Shown: one piece after another, positions 8,878 to 20,394 of the stretch
Numbering within the stretch: the stretch's first letter is position 1
Layout of the letters: each line of letters begins with the position of its first letter
Source of the DNA: Sphingomonas corticis
GTDB lineage: Bacteria > Pseudomonadota > Alphaproteobacteria > Sphingomonadales > Sphingomonadaceae
Assembly (NCBI RefSeq): GCF_012035195.1
Contig: NZ_JAAVJH010000001.1
Coordinates: 124,001-188,000, forward strand
Direction of reading: 5' to 3'
DNA: 64,000 nucleotides
Translations under genes and position numbers: made by a program
Notes under the pieces: model-generated
Database searches by the model: none
What the model saw: only the letters and a program-made list of their open reading frames with translations
Told to the model about the DNA's origin: nothing

Positions 8878-11100
8878 GTGACGCGCTGCTATCTCCTCGC
8901 GGGCGCCGCCCTCTTCCTCTCCGCGCCCGCCGCCGCGCAGAACCTGGCCGAGCGCGGGCCGCCCCCAGCCGCACCCGAAGGCACCGCGCCGGTGGCGGAC
9001 GATCAGGTCCAGTTCAGCGCGAGGACGCTGGAATACGAGTACGAGGCCGACGTCGTCACCGCCACGGGCGACGTGCGGATGGCGCGTCGCGGCGACCGGC
9101 TGCGCGCCGACAAGGTGACGTGGAACCGCAAGACCGGACGCGTGCTGGCGACTGGCAACGTCGCGGTGACCAACCCGCAGGGCGACGTCGCCTACGGCGA
9201 TTCGATCGACCTCACCGATTCGCTGCGCGACGGTGTGGTGGCGAACATGCTGGTGGTGCTGGAGCGCGGCGGGCGGCTCGCCGCGGTGAAGGGCACGCGC
9301 GAGGAGGACGGGACCGTCCGGCTCGACCGCGCCGCCTACACCCCCTGCCCGGTCGAGGAGGGCGGCTGCCCGAAGGAACCGACGTGGAAGATCACGTCGG
9401 TGCGCGTCACCTATCGGCCCGACAAGGAGCGCGTCTATTTCGAGCGGCCGCGCGTCCACCTGTTCGGCCTGGCAAGCCCCGCGCTGCCCTCGTTCAGCGT
9501 GGCGACCACCGCCAGCAACGACACCGGCCTGCTCGCGCCCAGCTTCGGCATCTCGCGGCTGAACGGGCTGGAGCTGGTGCTGCCGATCAACATCGCGCTG
9601 TCGCCCGACCGCTCGCTGATCGTCGCACCGCACCTGTTCTCCGGCGAGCTGCCGATGCTGGAGACGCGCTACAGCCAGCGTACCGAGCTGGGCGCGCTGG
9701 CGGTCACCGCCTATGCCACGTCCAGCCGGCGCAGCGAGGACCTGTCGTCGCGATTCACCTCCGACACCAAGCGCGCGTTCCGCGGCTACATCGACGGGGT
9801 CGGCAAGTTCCAGCTCGACCCGAACTGGAGCCTCTCCGGCTCGCTGCGCCTCGTCACCGACCGCACCTTCCTGCGCCGCTACGACATCTCGCGCGAGGAC
9901 CGGCTGCGCACCACGCTGGCGCTGGAGCGGATCGATCGCGACAGCTACCTGTCCGTGGCCGGCTGGGCGGTGCAGACGATGCGGGTGGGCGAGCGGCAGG
10001 GCCTGCAACCCGTCGCCCTGCCGGAGATCGACTATCGCCGCCGCGTGGAGGACAGCGTGCTGGGCGGCACGCTGAACCTCCAGCTCAACAGCCTGGCCAT
10101 CGGGCGCAAGGCCGGACAGGACACGCAGCGCGCCTTCGCCAGCGGCCGGTGGGACCTGCGCGGCATCACCAACGGCGGGCAGGAGATCGTGCTGACCGCG
10201 TTCGCCCGCGCCGACGCCTACAATGCGGAGGGCGTCGCCGCGACCAGCATCGTCAGCTATCGCGGGCTGGAAGGCTTCCACACCCGGGCGATCGGCGCGG
10301 TGGCCGCCGACGTGCGCTGGCCGCTGGCGGGCGAGCTGTTCGGCGGGGTGCAGCGCTTCACCCCGCGGGTGCAGGTGGTCGCCGCGCCGCACATCGCGAA
10401 CCTGCGCGTCCCCAACGAGGACGCGCGCGCCGTTGATCTGGAGGATTCGAACCTCTTCGCGCTCAACCGCTTCGCCGGATACGACCGGTTCGAGGATTCG
10501 AGCCGCGTCACCTACGGCGCGGACTGGGCGCTGGACCTGCCCGGCACGTCGATCACCGCCAACATCGGGCAGAGCTACCGGCTGGACAGCCGCCCGTCGA
10601 TCCTGCCCAACGGCACGGGGCTGTCCGACAGCTTCTCCGACATCGTCGGCCGCACCACGGTGCGGCTGGGCGACACGGTGTCGTTCATCCACCGCTACCG
10701 ACTGGACAAGGACGACCTGGCGATCCGCCGCAACGAGGTCGACGCGACGGTCGGCTCGCGCGCGACCTACGCGACGATCGGCTACCTGCGGCTCAACCGC
10801 GACATCGACGAGCTGGAGGATCTGCAGGATCGCGAGGAGATCCGCGCCGGCGGGCGCGTGGCGTTCAAGCGCTACTGGTCGGTATGGGGATCGGCGATCG
10901 TCGACCTGACGAGCAAGTCGGAGGACCAGCTGTCCACGTCCGACGGCTTCACGCCGATCCGCCACCGGCTGGGCGTCGCCTATCAGGACGATTGCATCGA
11001 CCTCGGCCTCACGTGGCGGCGCGACTACCGCTCCACCGGCGACGCGCGGCGCGGCAACGCCTATCTCTTCACCTTCGCGCTGAAAAACGTCGGGCGATAG
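8878..11100 (+). CDS. lptD: LPS-assembly protein LptD
   Basis: 740 residues from GTG. Outer-membrane beta-barrel that, with LptE, inserts lipopolysaccharide or lipo-oligosaccharide into the outer leaflet. A signal peptide ends near 'SAPAAAQN' (residue 20). An OstA/LptA-like jellyroll follows (about 45-150, 'YEADVVTATGDVRMAR', 'GRVLATGNVAVTN'), then the barrel ending in an alternating aromatic strand 'NAYLFTFALKNVGR'. Cysteines in 'TPCPVEEGGCPKEP' and 'DDCIDLGL' could form the inter-domain disulfide. First gene of lptD-surA-pdxA-rsmA, a conserved order. Confidence 0.96.
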   Translation: MTRCYLLAGAALFLSAPAAAQNLAERGPPPAAPEGTAPVADDQVQFSARTLEYEYEADVVTATGDVRMARRGDRLRADKVTWNRKTGRVLATGNVAVTNPQGDVAYGDSIDLTDSLRDGVVANMLVVLERGGRLAAVKGTREEDGTVRLDRAAYTPCPVEEGGCPKEPTWKITSVRVTYRPDKERVYFERPRVHLFGLASPALPSFSVATTASNDTGLLAPSFGISRLNGLELVLPINIALSPDRSLIVAPHLFSGELPMLETRYSQRTELGALAVTAYATSSRRSEDLSSRFTSDTKRAFRGYIDGVGKFQLDPNWSLSGSLRLVTDRTFLRRYDISREDRLRTTLALERIDRDSYLSVAGWAVQTMRVGERQGLQPVALPEIDYRRRVEDSVLGGTLNLQLNSLAIGRKAGQDTQRAFASGRWDLRGITNGGQEIVLTAFARADAYNAEGVAATSIVSYRGLEGFHTRAIGAVAADVRWPLAGELFGGVQRFTPRVQVVAAPHIANLRVPNEDARAVDLEDSNLFALNRFAGYDRFEDSSRVTYGADWALDLPGTSITANIGQSYRLDSRPSILPNGTGLSDSFSDIVGRTTVRLGDTVSFIHRYRLDKDDLAIRRNEVDATVGSRATYATIGYLRLNRDIDELEDLQDREEIRAGGRVAFKRYWSVWGSAIVDLTSKSEDQLSTSDGFTPIRHRLGVAYQDDCIDLGLTWRRDYRSTGDARRGNAYLFTFALKNVGR

Positions 11101-11217
11101 CGCGGGAACGCGGGTCTCGATTTCGCCGCGATTGGACGCTAAGCCGCCATTCAGGCGCGATGGGGCACGGATCGCCGCCTGTTCCTCCATCGGCGCGAAG
11201 GTTTCGGAAAGCACGTG

Positions 11218-12576
11218 ATGACGACGACGAAGGTTCGTTCAATGGGCCGCCGCGCGGTGGCGTCGCTCCTGATGCTGGGCGCCGCGGGAGCAGCGCTGGC
11301 GCAGCAGACGGTGGAGGACCAGTCGCTGCCGGGCAACACCGGGCTGGACATCCCCGCCAACCTGCAGATCTTCGGCAAGGTGGATCCCAACGTCCGCAAG
11401 GCGACCGCGATCGTCAACGAGTCGGTCATCACCGGCACGGACGTCGACCAGCGGGTGGCGATGATCGCCGCGGCGAACAACGTGAAGCTGTCGAACGAGG
11501 ACCGCGACCGCCTGCGCCTGCAGGTGCTGCGCCAGTTGATCGACGAGACGCTGCAGATCCAGCAGGCGAAGACTGCCGACGTCACGATCACCAAGGACGA
11601 GATCGACCAGAGCTTCGCCCGCATCGCGCGCAGCTTCCAGCGCTCGCCCGAGCAGTTCGCGCTGTTTTTGCGGCAGAACAATTCCTCCGACCGGTCGATG
11701 CGCCGGCAGATCGAGGGCGAACTGGCTTGGAACCGCTACCTGCGCCGCAAGGTGGAGCCGTACGTGAACGTCGGCGAGGAGGAGGTGAAGGCGATCATCG
11801 ACCGCCTGGAAGCCGCCAAGGGCACGGAGGAATATCACCTCAACGAGATCTACATCTCCGCCGGCGCCAACGAGCAGCAGGCGTTCGCCAACGCGCGCAA
11901 GGTGATCGAGGAGATCCAGAAGGGGCAGGCGCCCTTCAGCTATTTCGCGCGCAACTTCTCCGAGGCGTCGACCCGCGGCGTCGGCGGCGACCTTGGCTGG
12001 GTGCGCGCGGCGCAGCTGCCGGCGGAACTGGCCGAGGCGTCGCAGACGATGCAGGTCGGCCAGGTGGCCGGCCCGATCGCGGTGCCGGGCGGCTTCTCCG
12101 TCCTGTACCTGGTCGACAAGCGGCAGGTGCTGACCGCCGACCCGCGCGACGCCAAGCTGTCGCTGAAGCAGCTGACCATCAAGTTCCCCGCCGGCACCAC
12201 GCAGGCGCAGGCGACGCAGCGCACCGGCGCCTTCGCCACCGCCATCCAGAAGCTGCAGGGCTGCGGCTCGGTGGACAAGGTCGCGCGGACGCTGGACGCC
12301 GAGGTGGTGGACAACGACGCGATCCGCGTGCGCGACCTGCCCGCCCCGCTCCAGGCGATCATGCTGAAGCTGAACGTGGGCGAGGCGACGCCGCCGTTCG
12401 GCTCCCCCACCGACGGGGTGCGCACGCTGGTGCTGTGCGGCCGCGACGAGGTGTCGTCGGGCCAGCTGCCGGGCGCGGAGCAGATCCAGACGCAGCTGGA
12501 GCAGCAGCGCGTCAACCTGCGCGCGCAGCAGGCGCTGCGCGACCTGCGCCGCGACGCGGTGATCGAGTATCGCTGA
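11218..12576 (+). CDS. surA: Periplasmic peptidyl-prolyl isomerase/chaperone SurA
   Basis: 452 residues. A signal peptide ends at 'GAALAQ'. The SurA N-terminal chaperone region (about 60-175, 'ATAIVNESVITGTDVDQR') is followed by a parvulin domain (about 180-280, 'HLNEIYISAG', 'FARNFSEAST', 'GGDLGWV') and a more divergent second segment near 300-400. It escorts outer-membrane proteins, including LptD, to the BAM complex. A GTG lies one codon upstream of the chosen ATG. The gap to lptD is 117 bases. Confidence 0.95.
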   Translation: MTTTKVRSMGRRAVASLLMLGAAGAALAQQTVEDQSLPGNTGLDIPANLQIFGKVDPNVRKATAIVNESVITGTDVDQRVAMIAAANNVKLSNEDRDRLRLQVLRQLIDETLQIQQAKTADVTITKDEIDQSFARIARSFQRSPEQFALFLRQNNSSDRSMRRQIEGELAWNRYLRRKVEPYVNVGEEEVKAIIDRLEAAKGTEEYHLNEIYISAGANEQQAFANARKVIEEIQKGQAPFSYFARNFSEASTRGVGGDLGWVRAAQLPAELAEASQTMQVGQVAGPIAVPGGFSVLYLVDKRQVLTADPRDAKLSLKQLTIKFPAGTTQAQATQRTGAFATAIQKLQGCGSVDKVARTLDAEVVDNDAIRVRDLPAPLQAIMLKLNVGEATPPFGSPTDGVRTLVLCGRDEVSSGQLPGAEQIQTQLEQQRVNLRAQQALRDLRRDAVIEYR

Positions 12577-12583
12577 GGCCGGC

Positions 12584-13582
12584 ATGACGACCAACGATCG
12601 CCCGATCGTCGTCTCGATGGGCGATCCCGCGGGGATCGGGCCGGAAGTGATCGCCAGGGCATGGGACGCGCGGGCGGCGCACGCCTTGCCTCCCTTCGTC
12701 GTCGTCGGCGATCCGCGCGCGATCGCGGCGGCATGGCGCGGCCCGGTCGCGCGCGTCGCCAGCCCCGCGGAGGCGGTCGCCGCCTTTCCCTCCGCCCTGC
12801 CCGTCCTGGCAATCGAGGCCGGTGGGGCGATCGTGCCCGGCGCCCCCGACGCGGACGGCGCGCGCATGGCACTCGACGCGCTGGGACTGGCGGTGGGGCT
12901 CGCGCGATCGGCCGCGGCGCGCGCGCTGGTGACCGGCCCGGTCGCCAAGGCGCAGCTCTACGCGATCGGCTTCACCCAGCCGGGGCAGACCGAGTTCGTC
13001 GCCGACCGCTGCGGCATCGCGCGCGAGAATGCGGTGATGATGCTGGCGGGACCGGGGCTGCGGGTCGTGCCGCTGACCGTTCACGTGCCGCTGGCGGACG
13101 TGCCGCGGCTGCTGACGACCGAGCTGATCGTGGCGCGCGCGCGCGTCACCGCGCGGGCGCTGCGCCGCGACTTCGGCATCGCCGCGCCGCGGCTGGCGAT
13201 CGCCGGGCTGAACCCGCACGCGGGGGAGAATGGCGCGCTGGGTCGCGAGGAGATCGACGTGATCGCCCCCGCGGTGGCGCAACTGCTTGACGAGGGGCTG
13301 GACGTCGTCGGCCCGCTCGCCGCGGACACCATGTTCCACGCCCGCGCCCGCGCCGGCTACGATGCCGCGCTCTGCGCCTACCACGACCAGGCGCTGGTGC
13401 CGCTGAAGGCGCTGCACTTCGACGAGGGCGTCAACATGACCCTCGGGCTGCCGATCGTGCGCACCTCGCCCGACCACGGCACCGCCTTCGCGCTGGCAGG
13501 GCGGGGCGAGGCGGAGGCGGGGCCGACGATCGCCGCCATCGCCATGGCCCATGCCGCCGCCACCGCGCGGGAAACGGGATGA
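12584..13582 (+). CDS. pdxA: 4-hydroxythreonine-4-phosphate dehydrogenase
   Basis: 332 residues. NAD-dependent, metal-requiring oxidation step of DXP-dependent pyridoxal phosphate synthesis. Visible are '[13 protein letters not shown]' at the N-terminus, '[15 protein letters not shown]', the metal histidines in '[11 protein letters not shown]' and '[12 protein letters not shown]', and '[12 protein letters not shown]' near the end. It starts 7 bases after surA and its stop overlaps the rsmA start (ATGA). Confidence 0.97.
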   Translation: MTTNDRPIVVSMGDPAGIGPEVIARAWDARAAHALPPFVVVGDPRAIAAAWRGPVARVASPAEAVAAFPSALPVLAIEAGGAIVPGAPDADGARMALDALGLAVGLARSAAARALVTGPVAKAQLYAIGFTQPGQTEFVADRCGIARENAVMMLAGPGLRVVPLTVHVPLADVPRLLTTELIVARARVTARALRRDFGIAAPRLAIAGLNPHAGENGALGREEIDVIAPAVAQLLDEGLDVVGPLAADTMFHARARAGYDAALCAYHDQALVPLKALHFDEGVNMTLGLPIVRTSPDHGTAFALAGRGEAEAGPTIAAIAMAHAAATARETG

Positions 13583-14418
13583 CGCCGCCCGACGCCGCCC
13601 CCTCCCTCCCCCCGCTGCGCGAGGTGATCGCCCGCCACGGCCTGTCGGCGTCCAGGGCGCTGGGACAGAACTTCCTGTTTGACGCGCAGCTGCTCGCCCG
13701 CATCGCGCGCATTCCCGGCGACCTCGCCGATGCCGAGGTGCTGGAGGTCGGCCCCGGCCCGGGCGGGCTCACCCGGGCATTGCTGGCGGCGGGTGCGCGC
13801 GTGACGGCGATCGAGATGGATCGCCGCTGCCTTCCCGCGCTGGCCGAGCTGGAGGCGGCCTTTCCCGGCCGCCTGCGCGTGATCGAGGGCGACGCGACGC
13901 GCATCGCCATGCCGCCGCTGTTCGACGGCGCGCCGCACATCGTGTCCAACCTGCCGTACAATGTCGGCACGCCGCTCCTGGTCGGCTGGCTGTCGGCGGA
14001 GTGGCGGCCGTGGTGGCGGTCGCTGACGCTGATGTTCCAGCGGGAGGTGGCGGAGCGGATCGTCGCGCCGGTGGGCGGCGACCATTACGGCCGCCTCGCG
14101 GTACTCAGCCAGTGGCGCAGCACCGCGCGCATCGCCATGCCGGTGCACCGCTCCGCCTTCACGCCGCCGCCCAAGGTGATGTCCGCGGTGGTCCACCTGG
14201 AGCCGACCGACGCGCCCGCCAGCGTGCGGCTCGCCACGCTGGAGCAGCTCACCGCCGCCGCCTTCGGCCAGCGCCGCAAGATGCTACGGCAGAGCCTGAA
14301 GGGCGTACCGGGCGCGCTGGAGGTGCTCGACGCGATCGGCATCGACCCGACGCGCCGCGCGGAGACGGTGAGCGTGGCGGAATTCGTCGCGCTCGCCCGC
14401 GTCCTCGACGCCCGTTAG
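13579..14418 (+). CDS. rsmA: 16S rRNA dimethyladenosine transferase
   Basis: 279 residues. Dimethylates A1518 and A1519 in helix 45 of 16S rRNA (KsgA). Motifs: '[10 protein letters not shown]', SAM-binding '[12 protein letters not shown]', acidic 'AIEMDRR', catalytic '[12 protein letters not shown]', and the C-terminal domain '[12 protein letters not shown]'. Its stop shares four bases with that of the convergent TPR gene. Confidence 0.97.
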   Translation: MTPPDAAPSLPPLREVIARHGLSASRALGQNFLFDAQLLARIARIPGDLADAEVLEVGPGPGGLTRALLAAGARVTAIEMDRRCLPALAELEAAFPGRLRVIEGDATRIAMPPLFDGAPHIVSNLPYNVGTPLLVGWLSAEWRPWWRSLTLMFQREVAERIVAPVGGDHYGRLAVLSQWRSTARIAMPVHRSAFTPPPKVMSAVVHLEPTDAPASVRLATLEQLTAAAFGQRRKMLRQSLKGVPGALEVLDAIGIDPTRRAETVSVAEFVALARVLDAR

Positions 14419-14918
14419 TCCTTCGCCGTCGTCGTCGTGTTGACGCCCACCTGCGCGGTCGTCACCGGTGGGCCCTTGGCGATCGTCGCGGCCAGCGCGC
14501 TCGCCTGCGGGCAGGACGTCTTGCACAGCGTCTTCACACGGGCCAGGTTCTCGCGCGCACGCGCCACCGCGCCCTTGGCCACCATCGCCTCGCCCTGTCC
14601 GGCCAGCGCTGTGACGTCGTTGGGTTCGAGCAGCAGCGCCTCGCGATACAGGCGGATCGCCTTGCCCGGCAGGCCGCGCGTCTCCGCGATCTCGGCCATG
14701 GCGATGAACGACTGGCGATTGCGCGGGTCGACCGCGACGGAGGTTTCCAGCAGGTCGACGGCGCGGTCGAGATCACCGGCCGCGCGCGCCGCCTTGCCCT
14801 GCTCCAGCAGCGCGACCGAGCGCGCGTCGATCTGGTCGTCGGGCCGCTGGCCGTGCAGCGAGGTGGACAGCGACACCAGCGCCAGCGAGGCGGCGACGGC
14901 GACGGACGTGAAACGCAT
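14415..14918 (-). CDS. Exported TPR-repeat protein
   Basis: 167 residues from the ATG giving [11 protein letters not shown]; a start 7 codons upstream (14939) is less likely because it weakens the signal peptide. The signal peptide covers about 1-23 ('[14 protein letters not shown]'). Two to three TPR units follow (about 33-125), with the clear repeats '[19 protein letters not shown]' and '[19 protein letters not shown]'. Two cysteines in 'LCKTSCPQ' may form a disulfide. Likely a periplasmic scaffold; no partner can be named. Downstream of, and on the same strand as, the RsmB-type gene. Confidence 0.85.
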   Translation of the reverse strand: MRFTSVAVAASLALVSLSTSLHGQRPDDQIDARSVALLEQGKAARAAGDLDRAVDLLETSVAVDPRNRQSFIAMAEIAETRGLPGKAIRLYREALLLEPNDVTALAGQGEAMVAKGAVARARENLARVKTLCKTSCPQASALAATIAKGPPVTTAQVGVNTTTTAKD

Positions 14919-14951
14919 GATCGGCTCCAGCTTCGGCACGATGCCCCGCGA

Positions 14952-16106
14952 CTAGCATGGCGCACGAAGGCGCGCGACGAAAAATCCGTCGCTGCCGTCG
15001 TGCGCGGGGGTGAGGCGCCAGCCGGTCCCGTGCGCGCGCCCGAGCGGCAGGTCCGCGGGCTCCGCGGCCCAGCCCCCGCGCCGCGCGAGGAAGCCGGCGA
15101 CCTGCGCCGACCCTTCCGCGTCGAGCAGCGAGCAGACGATGTAGGTCAGCGCGCCGCCGGGGCGAACGCGATCGGCGGCAATGTCCAGCAGCCTCGCCTG
15201 CGTCGCCACCAGCCGGTCGAGCCGCGCGGGCGTCAGCCGCCATCGCGCCTCCGGATTGCGCCGCCACGTGCCCGTGCCGGAACAGGGCGCGTCGACCAGC
15301 ACGACGTCGGCGGCCACGTCCGCCAGCGCCGCCGCCTCGCGGCCGGGATCGAGCAGCCGCGTCTCGGCGATCGTCACGCCGGCCGCCTCCGCGCGCGGCG
15401 CGAGCCGCGACAGCCGCGCGCGATCGACATCCGCGGCGACGATGCGCCCCTCGTTCTGCATGGCCGCCGCCAGCGCCAGCGTCTTGCCTCCCGCGCCCGC
15501 GCACAGGTCCAGCACCGTCATGCCCGCCCGCGCCGCGGCGGCGAGCGTCACCGCCTGGCTGCCCGCGTCCTGCGCTTCGACCGCGCCGGCGAAGGGGGCG
15601 AGGTCGAACCCGGCGGGCAGGCGCCGTGCGTCGGGCAGGCCCGCGATCGGTTGTGCGCCGACGAGTTCGGGCGCGGGACGCAGCGGGTTCAGCCGCACGT
15701 CGAGCGGGGCGCGATCGACCAGCGCCGCGCGCTCGTCCTCGTCCAGGCCGGCGTCGGCGAGCGCCTGCTCCAGCCAGGCCGGCGCCACGCCGCGGCTCGC
15801 CACGGGCTCGTCCGGGGCGACCGGCGCGGGCGCGTGGCGGCCGCCGTCGAAAGTGGCGGCGAGGTCCGCGTCATCCGCGGCCAGCGCCAGCATCGCGGCG
15901 CGCCCCGACGCGGGCCGCTCGCCGAGCGCGCGGATCGCGGCGTAGACCCGCTCGCGCACCGCGCGTCGATCCTTCGACCCGGCGTAGCGCCGCGCCGCGA
16001 AGTAGCGAGCGATCAGCGTGTCGGCCGCCGCGCCCTCGTCGCGGGCGGCGGCGATCACCGTGTCGAGCAGCTCGATCGCGGCCTGGGTACGGGCACCGGG
16101 TGTCAT
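14952..16106 (-). CDS. RsmB/NOP-family RNA cytosine-C5 methyltransferase
   Basis: 384 residues. N-terminal NusB-like helical domain (about 1-110), then a SAM-dependent methyltransferase fold: 'VLDLCAGAGGKTLALAAAM', 'DVDRARLSRL', 'VLVDAPCSGTGTWRRNP' with the first catalytic Cys, and 'TYIVCSLLDAEG' with the second. This matches RsmB-type 5-methylcytosine enzymes acting on rRNA; length is close to alphaproteobacterial members. The exact modified base cannot be read from sequence. Confidence 0.93.
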   Translation of the reverse strand: MTPGARTQAAIELLDTVIAAARDEGAAADTLIARYFAARRYAGSKDRRAVRERVYAAIRALGERPASGRAAMLALAADDADLAATFDGGRHAPAPVAPDEPVASRGVAPAWLEQALADAGLDEDERAALVDRAPLDVRLNPLRPAPELVGAQPIAGLPDARRLPAGFDLAPFAGAVEAQDAGSQAVTLAAAARAGMTVLDLCAGAGGKTLALAAAMQNEGRIVAADVDRARLSRLAPRAEAAGVTIAETRLLDPGREAAALADVAADVVLVDAPCSGTGTWRRNPEARWRLTPARLDRLVATQARLLDIAADRVRPGGALTYIVCSLLDAEGSAQVAGFLARRGGWAAEPADLPLGRAHGTGWRLTPAHDGSDGFFVARLRAPC

Positions 16107-16164
16107 GGCGGCAGGCCTTGGCAGAAAGCGGAGAGGTGAAACAGCCCCGCGATTTTATCGCGTC

Positions 16165-16189
16165 GGAACAGTGGCTTCGTGCGCTCGTT
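16165..16189 (+). promoter_or_regulatory. EcfG (general stress sigma factor) promoter
   Basis: GGAAC (16165-16169), exactly 16 bases, CGTT (16186-16189): a perfect match to the alphaproteobacterial EcfG consensus, 28 bases before the ATG of the hemerythrin gene. Confidence 0.8.
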
Positions 16190-16217
16190 GCGGAGAGATC
16201 GGATGAGGAGAAGCGTG

Positions 16218-16790
16218 ATGGCGACGGCAGTGCGTGAGGCGCGATCGCAGGGAATCGGCCGTACCGTGGCGATCGGTGCGGCGGCGGGCGTGGCGACCGG
16301 GTTGCTCGCCAATCTGGTCCGCAAGGCGGTGGTGCAGGCGCCGACCGCCCTGGCCGGCAGCTGGGACCAGGCGCTGGCGGCGGAGCACGCCGCGGCGCTG
16401 AAGATCTTCGACCTGATCGAGAAGACCGACGACGATGCGACGGCACGCCGCTCCTTCCTGCTGATGCAGCTGAAGCATGCGGTGGGGAAGCACGCCTTCC
16501 AGGAGGAGAACGTGGTCTACGCGATGATGCGCGACCAGGGGCTGACCGAGGCCGCGGACCACCTGAATCACGATCACGGCTACGTGAAACAATATTTCTT
16601 CGACCTGACGGAAATGCCGAAGGACGATCCCGCCTGGCTGCCCAAGGTGCGCGAGTTCCGCGGCATGATCGAGACGCACATGCGCGAGGAGGAGGACGAG
16701 CTGTTCCCGCGCCTGCGCTCGCAACTGTCGGAGAAACAGAACCGCCACGTCACCGCGGCGATGAACAAGGAAGGGCTGAAACTGGCCTGA
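16218..16790 (+). CDS. Hemerythrin HHE-domain protein
   Basis: 190 residues from the ATG after a good ribosome-binding site (GAGGAGAAG). A short N-terminal region with a possible amphipathic or membrane-inserting helix ('TVAIGAAAGVATGLLANLV', about 13-31) precedes a four-helix HHE domain (about 50-180) with histidines and acids in 'AAEHAAALKIFD', 'LKHAVGKHAFQEE', 'DHLNHDHGY' and 'ETHMREEEDELFP', a plausible di-iron site. The preceding EcfG promoter says it belongs to the general stress regulon. Role may be oxygen, NO or peroxide handling; this is family inference. Confidence 0.9.
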   Translation: MATAVREARSQGIGRTVAIGAAAGVATGLLANLVRKAVVQAPTALAGSWDQALAAEHAAALKIFDLIEKTDDDATARRSFLLMQLKHAVGKHAFQEENVVYAMMRDQGLTEAADHLNHDHGYVKQYFFDLTEMPKDDPAWLPKVREFRGMIETHMREEEDELFPRLRSQLSEKQNRHVTAAMNKEGLKLA

Positions 16791-16806
16791 CCGCCCGCGC
16801 GACCAC

Positions 16807-16835
16807 CGTCACCCCGGGCTCGTCCCGGCATGACG
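16807..16835. repeat. Short palindromic repeat downstream of guaB
   Basis: CGTCA...TGACG outer arms enclose CCGGG-CTCGT-CCCGG, an imperfect hairpin between the convergent hemerythrin and guaB genes. The 12-mer CCCGGCATGACG is shared with the repeat cluster at 58.80-58.89 kb, which marks it as a dispersed REP-like unit. Confidence 0.6.
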
Positions 16836-16845
16836 AAGAAGCGTA

Positions 16846-18369
<1,524 letters not shown>

Positions 18370-18419
18370 CTAGGGGCGGGTTGGCAAGCGGCGTCGCGAA
18401 GCGCCGTGCCGACGATCTG

Positions 18420-18531
18420 TTCACGCAAAGGCGCGAAGACGCGAAGCAGGTCGACCTTCGGTGGCCTGCCAGGACGCGTCGATAGCATGCAGCGAGCGCG
18501 GCACCTTCGCGTCTTCGCGTCTTCGCGCGAA
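18420..18531. repeat. Inverted-repeat element between guaB and trpF
   Basis: Arms 18420-18446 and 18505-18531 are reverse complements at 24 of 27 positions; each contains tandem GCGAAGAC-type units ('cttcgcgtcttcgcg'). The intervening 58 bases have no coding signal. This has the shape of a small non-coding mobile or REP-type element in a divergent promoter region. No target-site duplication was recognised. Confidence 0.7.
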
Positions 18532-18556
18532 CCACTTTCTTCATTAAGGGCGCGCC

Positions 18557-19189
18557 ATGCCTGTCAACGCCAAGATATGCGGTCTCTCGACGCCCGATAC
18601 GCTGGACGCCGCCATCGGCCATGGCGCGAGCCACGTCGGATTCGTCTTCTTCCCGCCCTCCCCGCGCGACGTCGCGTTCGAGCAGGCCGCCGGGCTGGCG
18701 GCGCGGGTGCCGGAGGGGGTACGCCGCGTGGGCGTCTTCGTCGACCCCGAGGATGCCTTGGTCGCCGAGGCGGTGCGCGTCGCCCGGCTCGACGCGATCC
18801 AGCTCCACCGCACCGCCCCCGCTCGGGTCGCCGCGCTGCGGCGCCCGGGGGTCGAGAGCTGGGCCGCCATCGCGGTGAAGACGCGTGCCGACCTCGACGC
18901 CGCCCGCGGGTTCGTCGGTGCGGCGGACCGGATCCTCTACGACGCGAAGACGCCGGAGGGCGCCGCGCTGCCGGGCGGGATGGGGCTGCGGTTCGACTGG
19001 GCGCTGCTCGTCGGCTTCGCGCATCCGCTGCCCTGGGCGCTGTCGGGCGGGCTGGACGCTGGCAACGTCCGCGAGGCGATCCGGCGCACCGGCGCCACCC
19101 TGGTCGACGTGTCGAGCGGCGTCGAGCGCGCGCCCGGCGTCAAGGATGTGGACAAGATCGCCGCCTTCCTTCAGGCGGCGCACGCATGA
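18557..19189 (+). CDS. trpF: Phosphoribosylanthranilate isomerase
   Basis: 210 residues, TIM barrel; Amadori rearrangement of PRA to CdRP in tryptophan synthesis. '[15 protein letters not shown]' carries the catalytic Cys, '[12 protein letters not shown]' the phosphate region, and '[14 protein letters not shown]' plus '[15 protein letters not shown]' the catalytic Asp and phosphate loop. First gene of trpF-trpB-trpA-accD-folC; its stop overlaps the trpB start by four bases. Confidence 0.97.
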   Translation: MPVNAKICGLSTPDTLDAAIGHGASHVGFVFFPPSPRDVAFEQAAGLAARVPEGVRRVGVFVDPEDALVAEAVRVARLDAIQLHRTAPARVAALRRPGVESWAAIAVKTRADLDAARGFVGAADRILYDAKTPEGAALPGGMGLRFDWALLVGFAHPLPWALSGGLDAGNVREAIRRTGATLVDVSSGVERAPGVKDVDKIAAFLQAAHA

Positions 19190-20394
19190 ACGCCCCCAAT
19201 TCCTTCCGCGCCCAACCCGACGACCGCGGGCATTTCGGCGCCTATGGCGGCCGCTACGTGGCGGAAACGCTGATGCCGCTCGTCCTCGACCTGGAACGCG
19301 AATATCGCGCGGCGAAGGCGGATCCCGCCTTCCAGGCGCAGTTCGACGACCTGCTGGAACATTACGTCGGCCGTCCCTCTCCGCTCTACCACGCCGAGCG
19401 GCTGACCGAAGCGGTCGGCGGCGCGCAGATCTGGTTCAAGCGCGACGAGCTGAACCATACCGGCGCGCACAAGATCAACAATTGCATCGGCCAGATCCTG
19501 CTGGCCATCCGCATGGGCAAGACGCGGATCATCGCGGAAACGGGTGCAGGCCAGCACGGCGTCGCGACCGCGACCGTGTGCGCGCGCTTCGGCCTGCCCT
19601 GCGTCATCTACATGGGCGCCAAGGACGTGGAGCGGCAGGCGCCCAACGTGTTCCGCATGAAGCTGCTGGGCGCGGAGGTGCGCGCGGTCACGTCCGGCGC
19701 GAACACCCTGAAGGACGCGATGAACGAGGCGCTGCGCGACTGGGTCGCGAATGTCCACGACACCTTCTACATCATCGGCACCGCCGCCGGGCCGCATCCC
19801 TATCCGGAGCTGGTCCGCGATTTTCAGAGCGTGATCGGACGCGAGGCGCGCGAGCAGATGCTGGCGCGGACCGGCCGCCTGCCCGACCTGCTGGTCGCCG
19901 CGATCGGCGGCGGATCGAACGCGATCGGCCTGTTCCACCCCTTTCTCGACGACGGCGACGTCGCGATGCTGGGCGTCGAGGCGGCGGGCGAAGGCCTGGA
20001 TGCCAAACACGCGGCGAGCCTGGCCGGCGGCTTCCCCGGTGTGCTCCACGGCAACAGGACGTACCTGCTGCAGGACGACGACGGACAGATCGCGGAGGCG
20101 CACTCGATCTCCGCCGGCCTCGACTATCCCGGCATCGGGCCGGAGCATGCCTGGCTGAAGGATGTCGGCCGGGTCGAGTATACGTCGGTCACCGATACCG
20201 AGGCGCTGGATGCCTTCCAGCTGCTGTGCCGGACGGAGGGGATCATCCCCGCGCTCGAACCCAGCCACGCCATCGCCGCGGTGGCGCGGCGGGCGAAGCA
20301 GATGCAACCGGACCAGGTGATCCTCGCCAATCTGTGCGGGCGCGGGGACAAGGACATCTTCACGGTCGCCGAGGCGCTGGGAGTGGCGATTTGA
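19186..20394 (+). CDS. trpB: Tryptophan synthase beta subunit
   Basis: 402 residues. PLP enzyme joining indole and serine. The PLP lysine is in '[14 protein letters not shown]'; the glycine-rich phosphate loop is '[16 protein letters not shown]', and '[19 protein letters not shown]' (read across two elements) is the conserved substrate loop. The TGA is overlapped by the TTG start of trpA. Confidence 0.98.
   Translation: MNAPNSFRAQPDDRGHFGAYGGRYVAETLMPLVLDLEREYRAAKADPAFQAQFDDLLEHYVGRPSPLYHAERLTEAVGGAQIWFKRDELNHTGAHKINNCIGQILLAIRMGKTRIIAETGAGQHGVATATVCARFGLPCVIYMGAKDVERQAPNVFRMKLLGAEVRAVTSGANTLKDAMNEALRDWVANVHDTFYIIGTAAGPHPYPELVRDFQSVIGREAREQMLARTGRLPDLLVAAIGGGSNAIGLFHPFLDDGDVAMLGVEAAGEGLDAKHAASLAGGFPGVLHGNRTYLLQDDDGQIAEAHSISAGLDYPGIGPEHAWLKDVGRVEYTSVTDTEALDAFQLLCRTEGIIPALEPSHAIAAVARRAKQMQPDQVILANLCGRGDKDIFTVAEALGVAI

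Noticed and set aside
8863..11214. 783-codon minus-strand frame opposite lptD
   Set aside because: Low-complexity Arg/Val/Ala/Asp composition typical of antisense frames in GC-rich DNA; lptD is fully supported.
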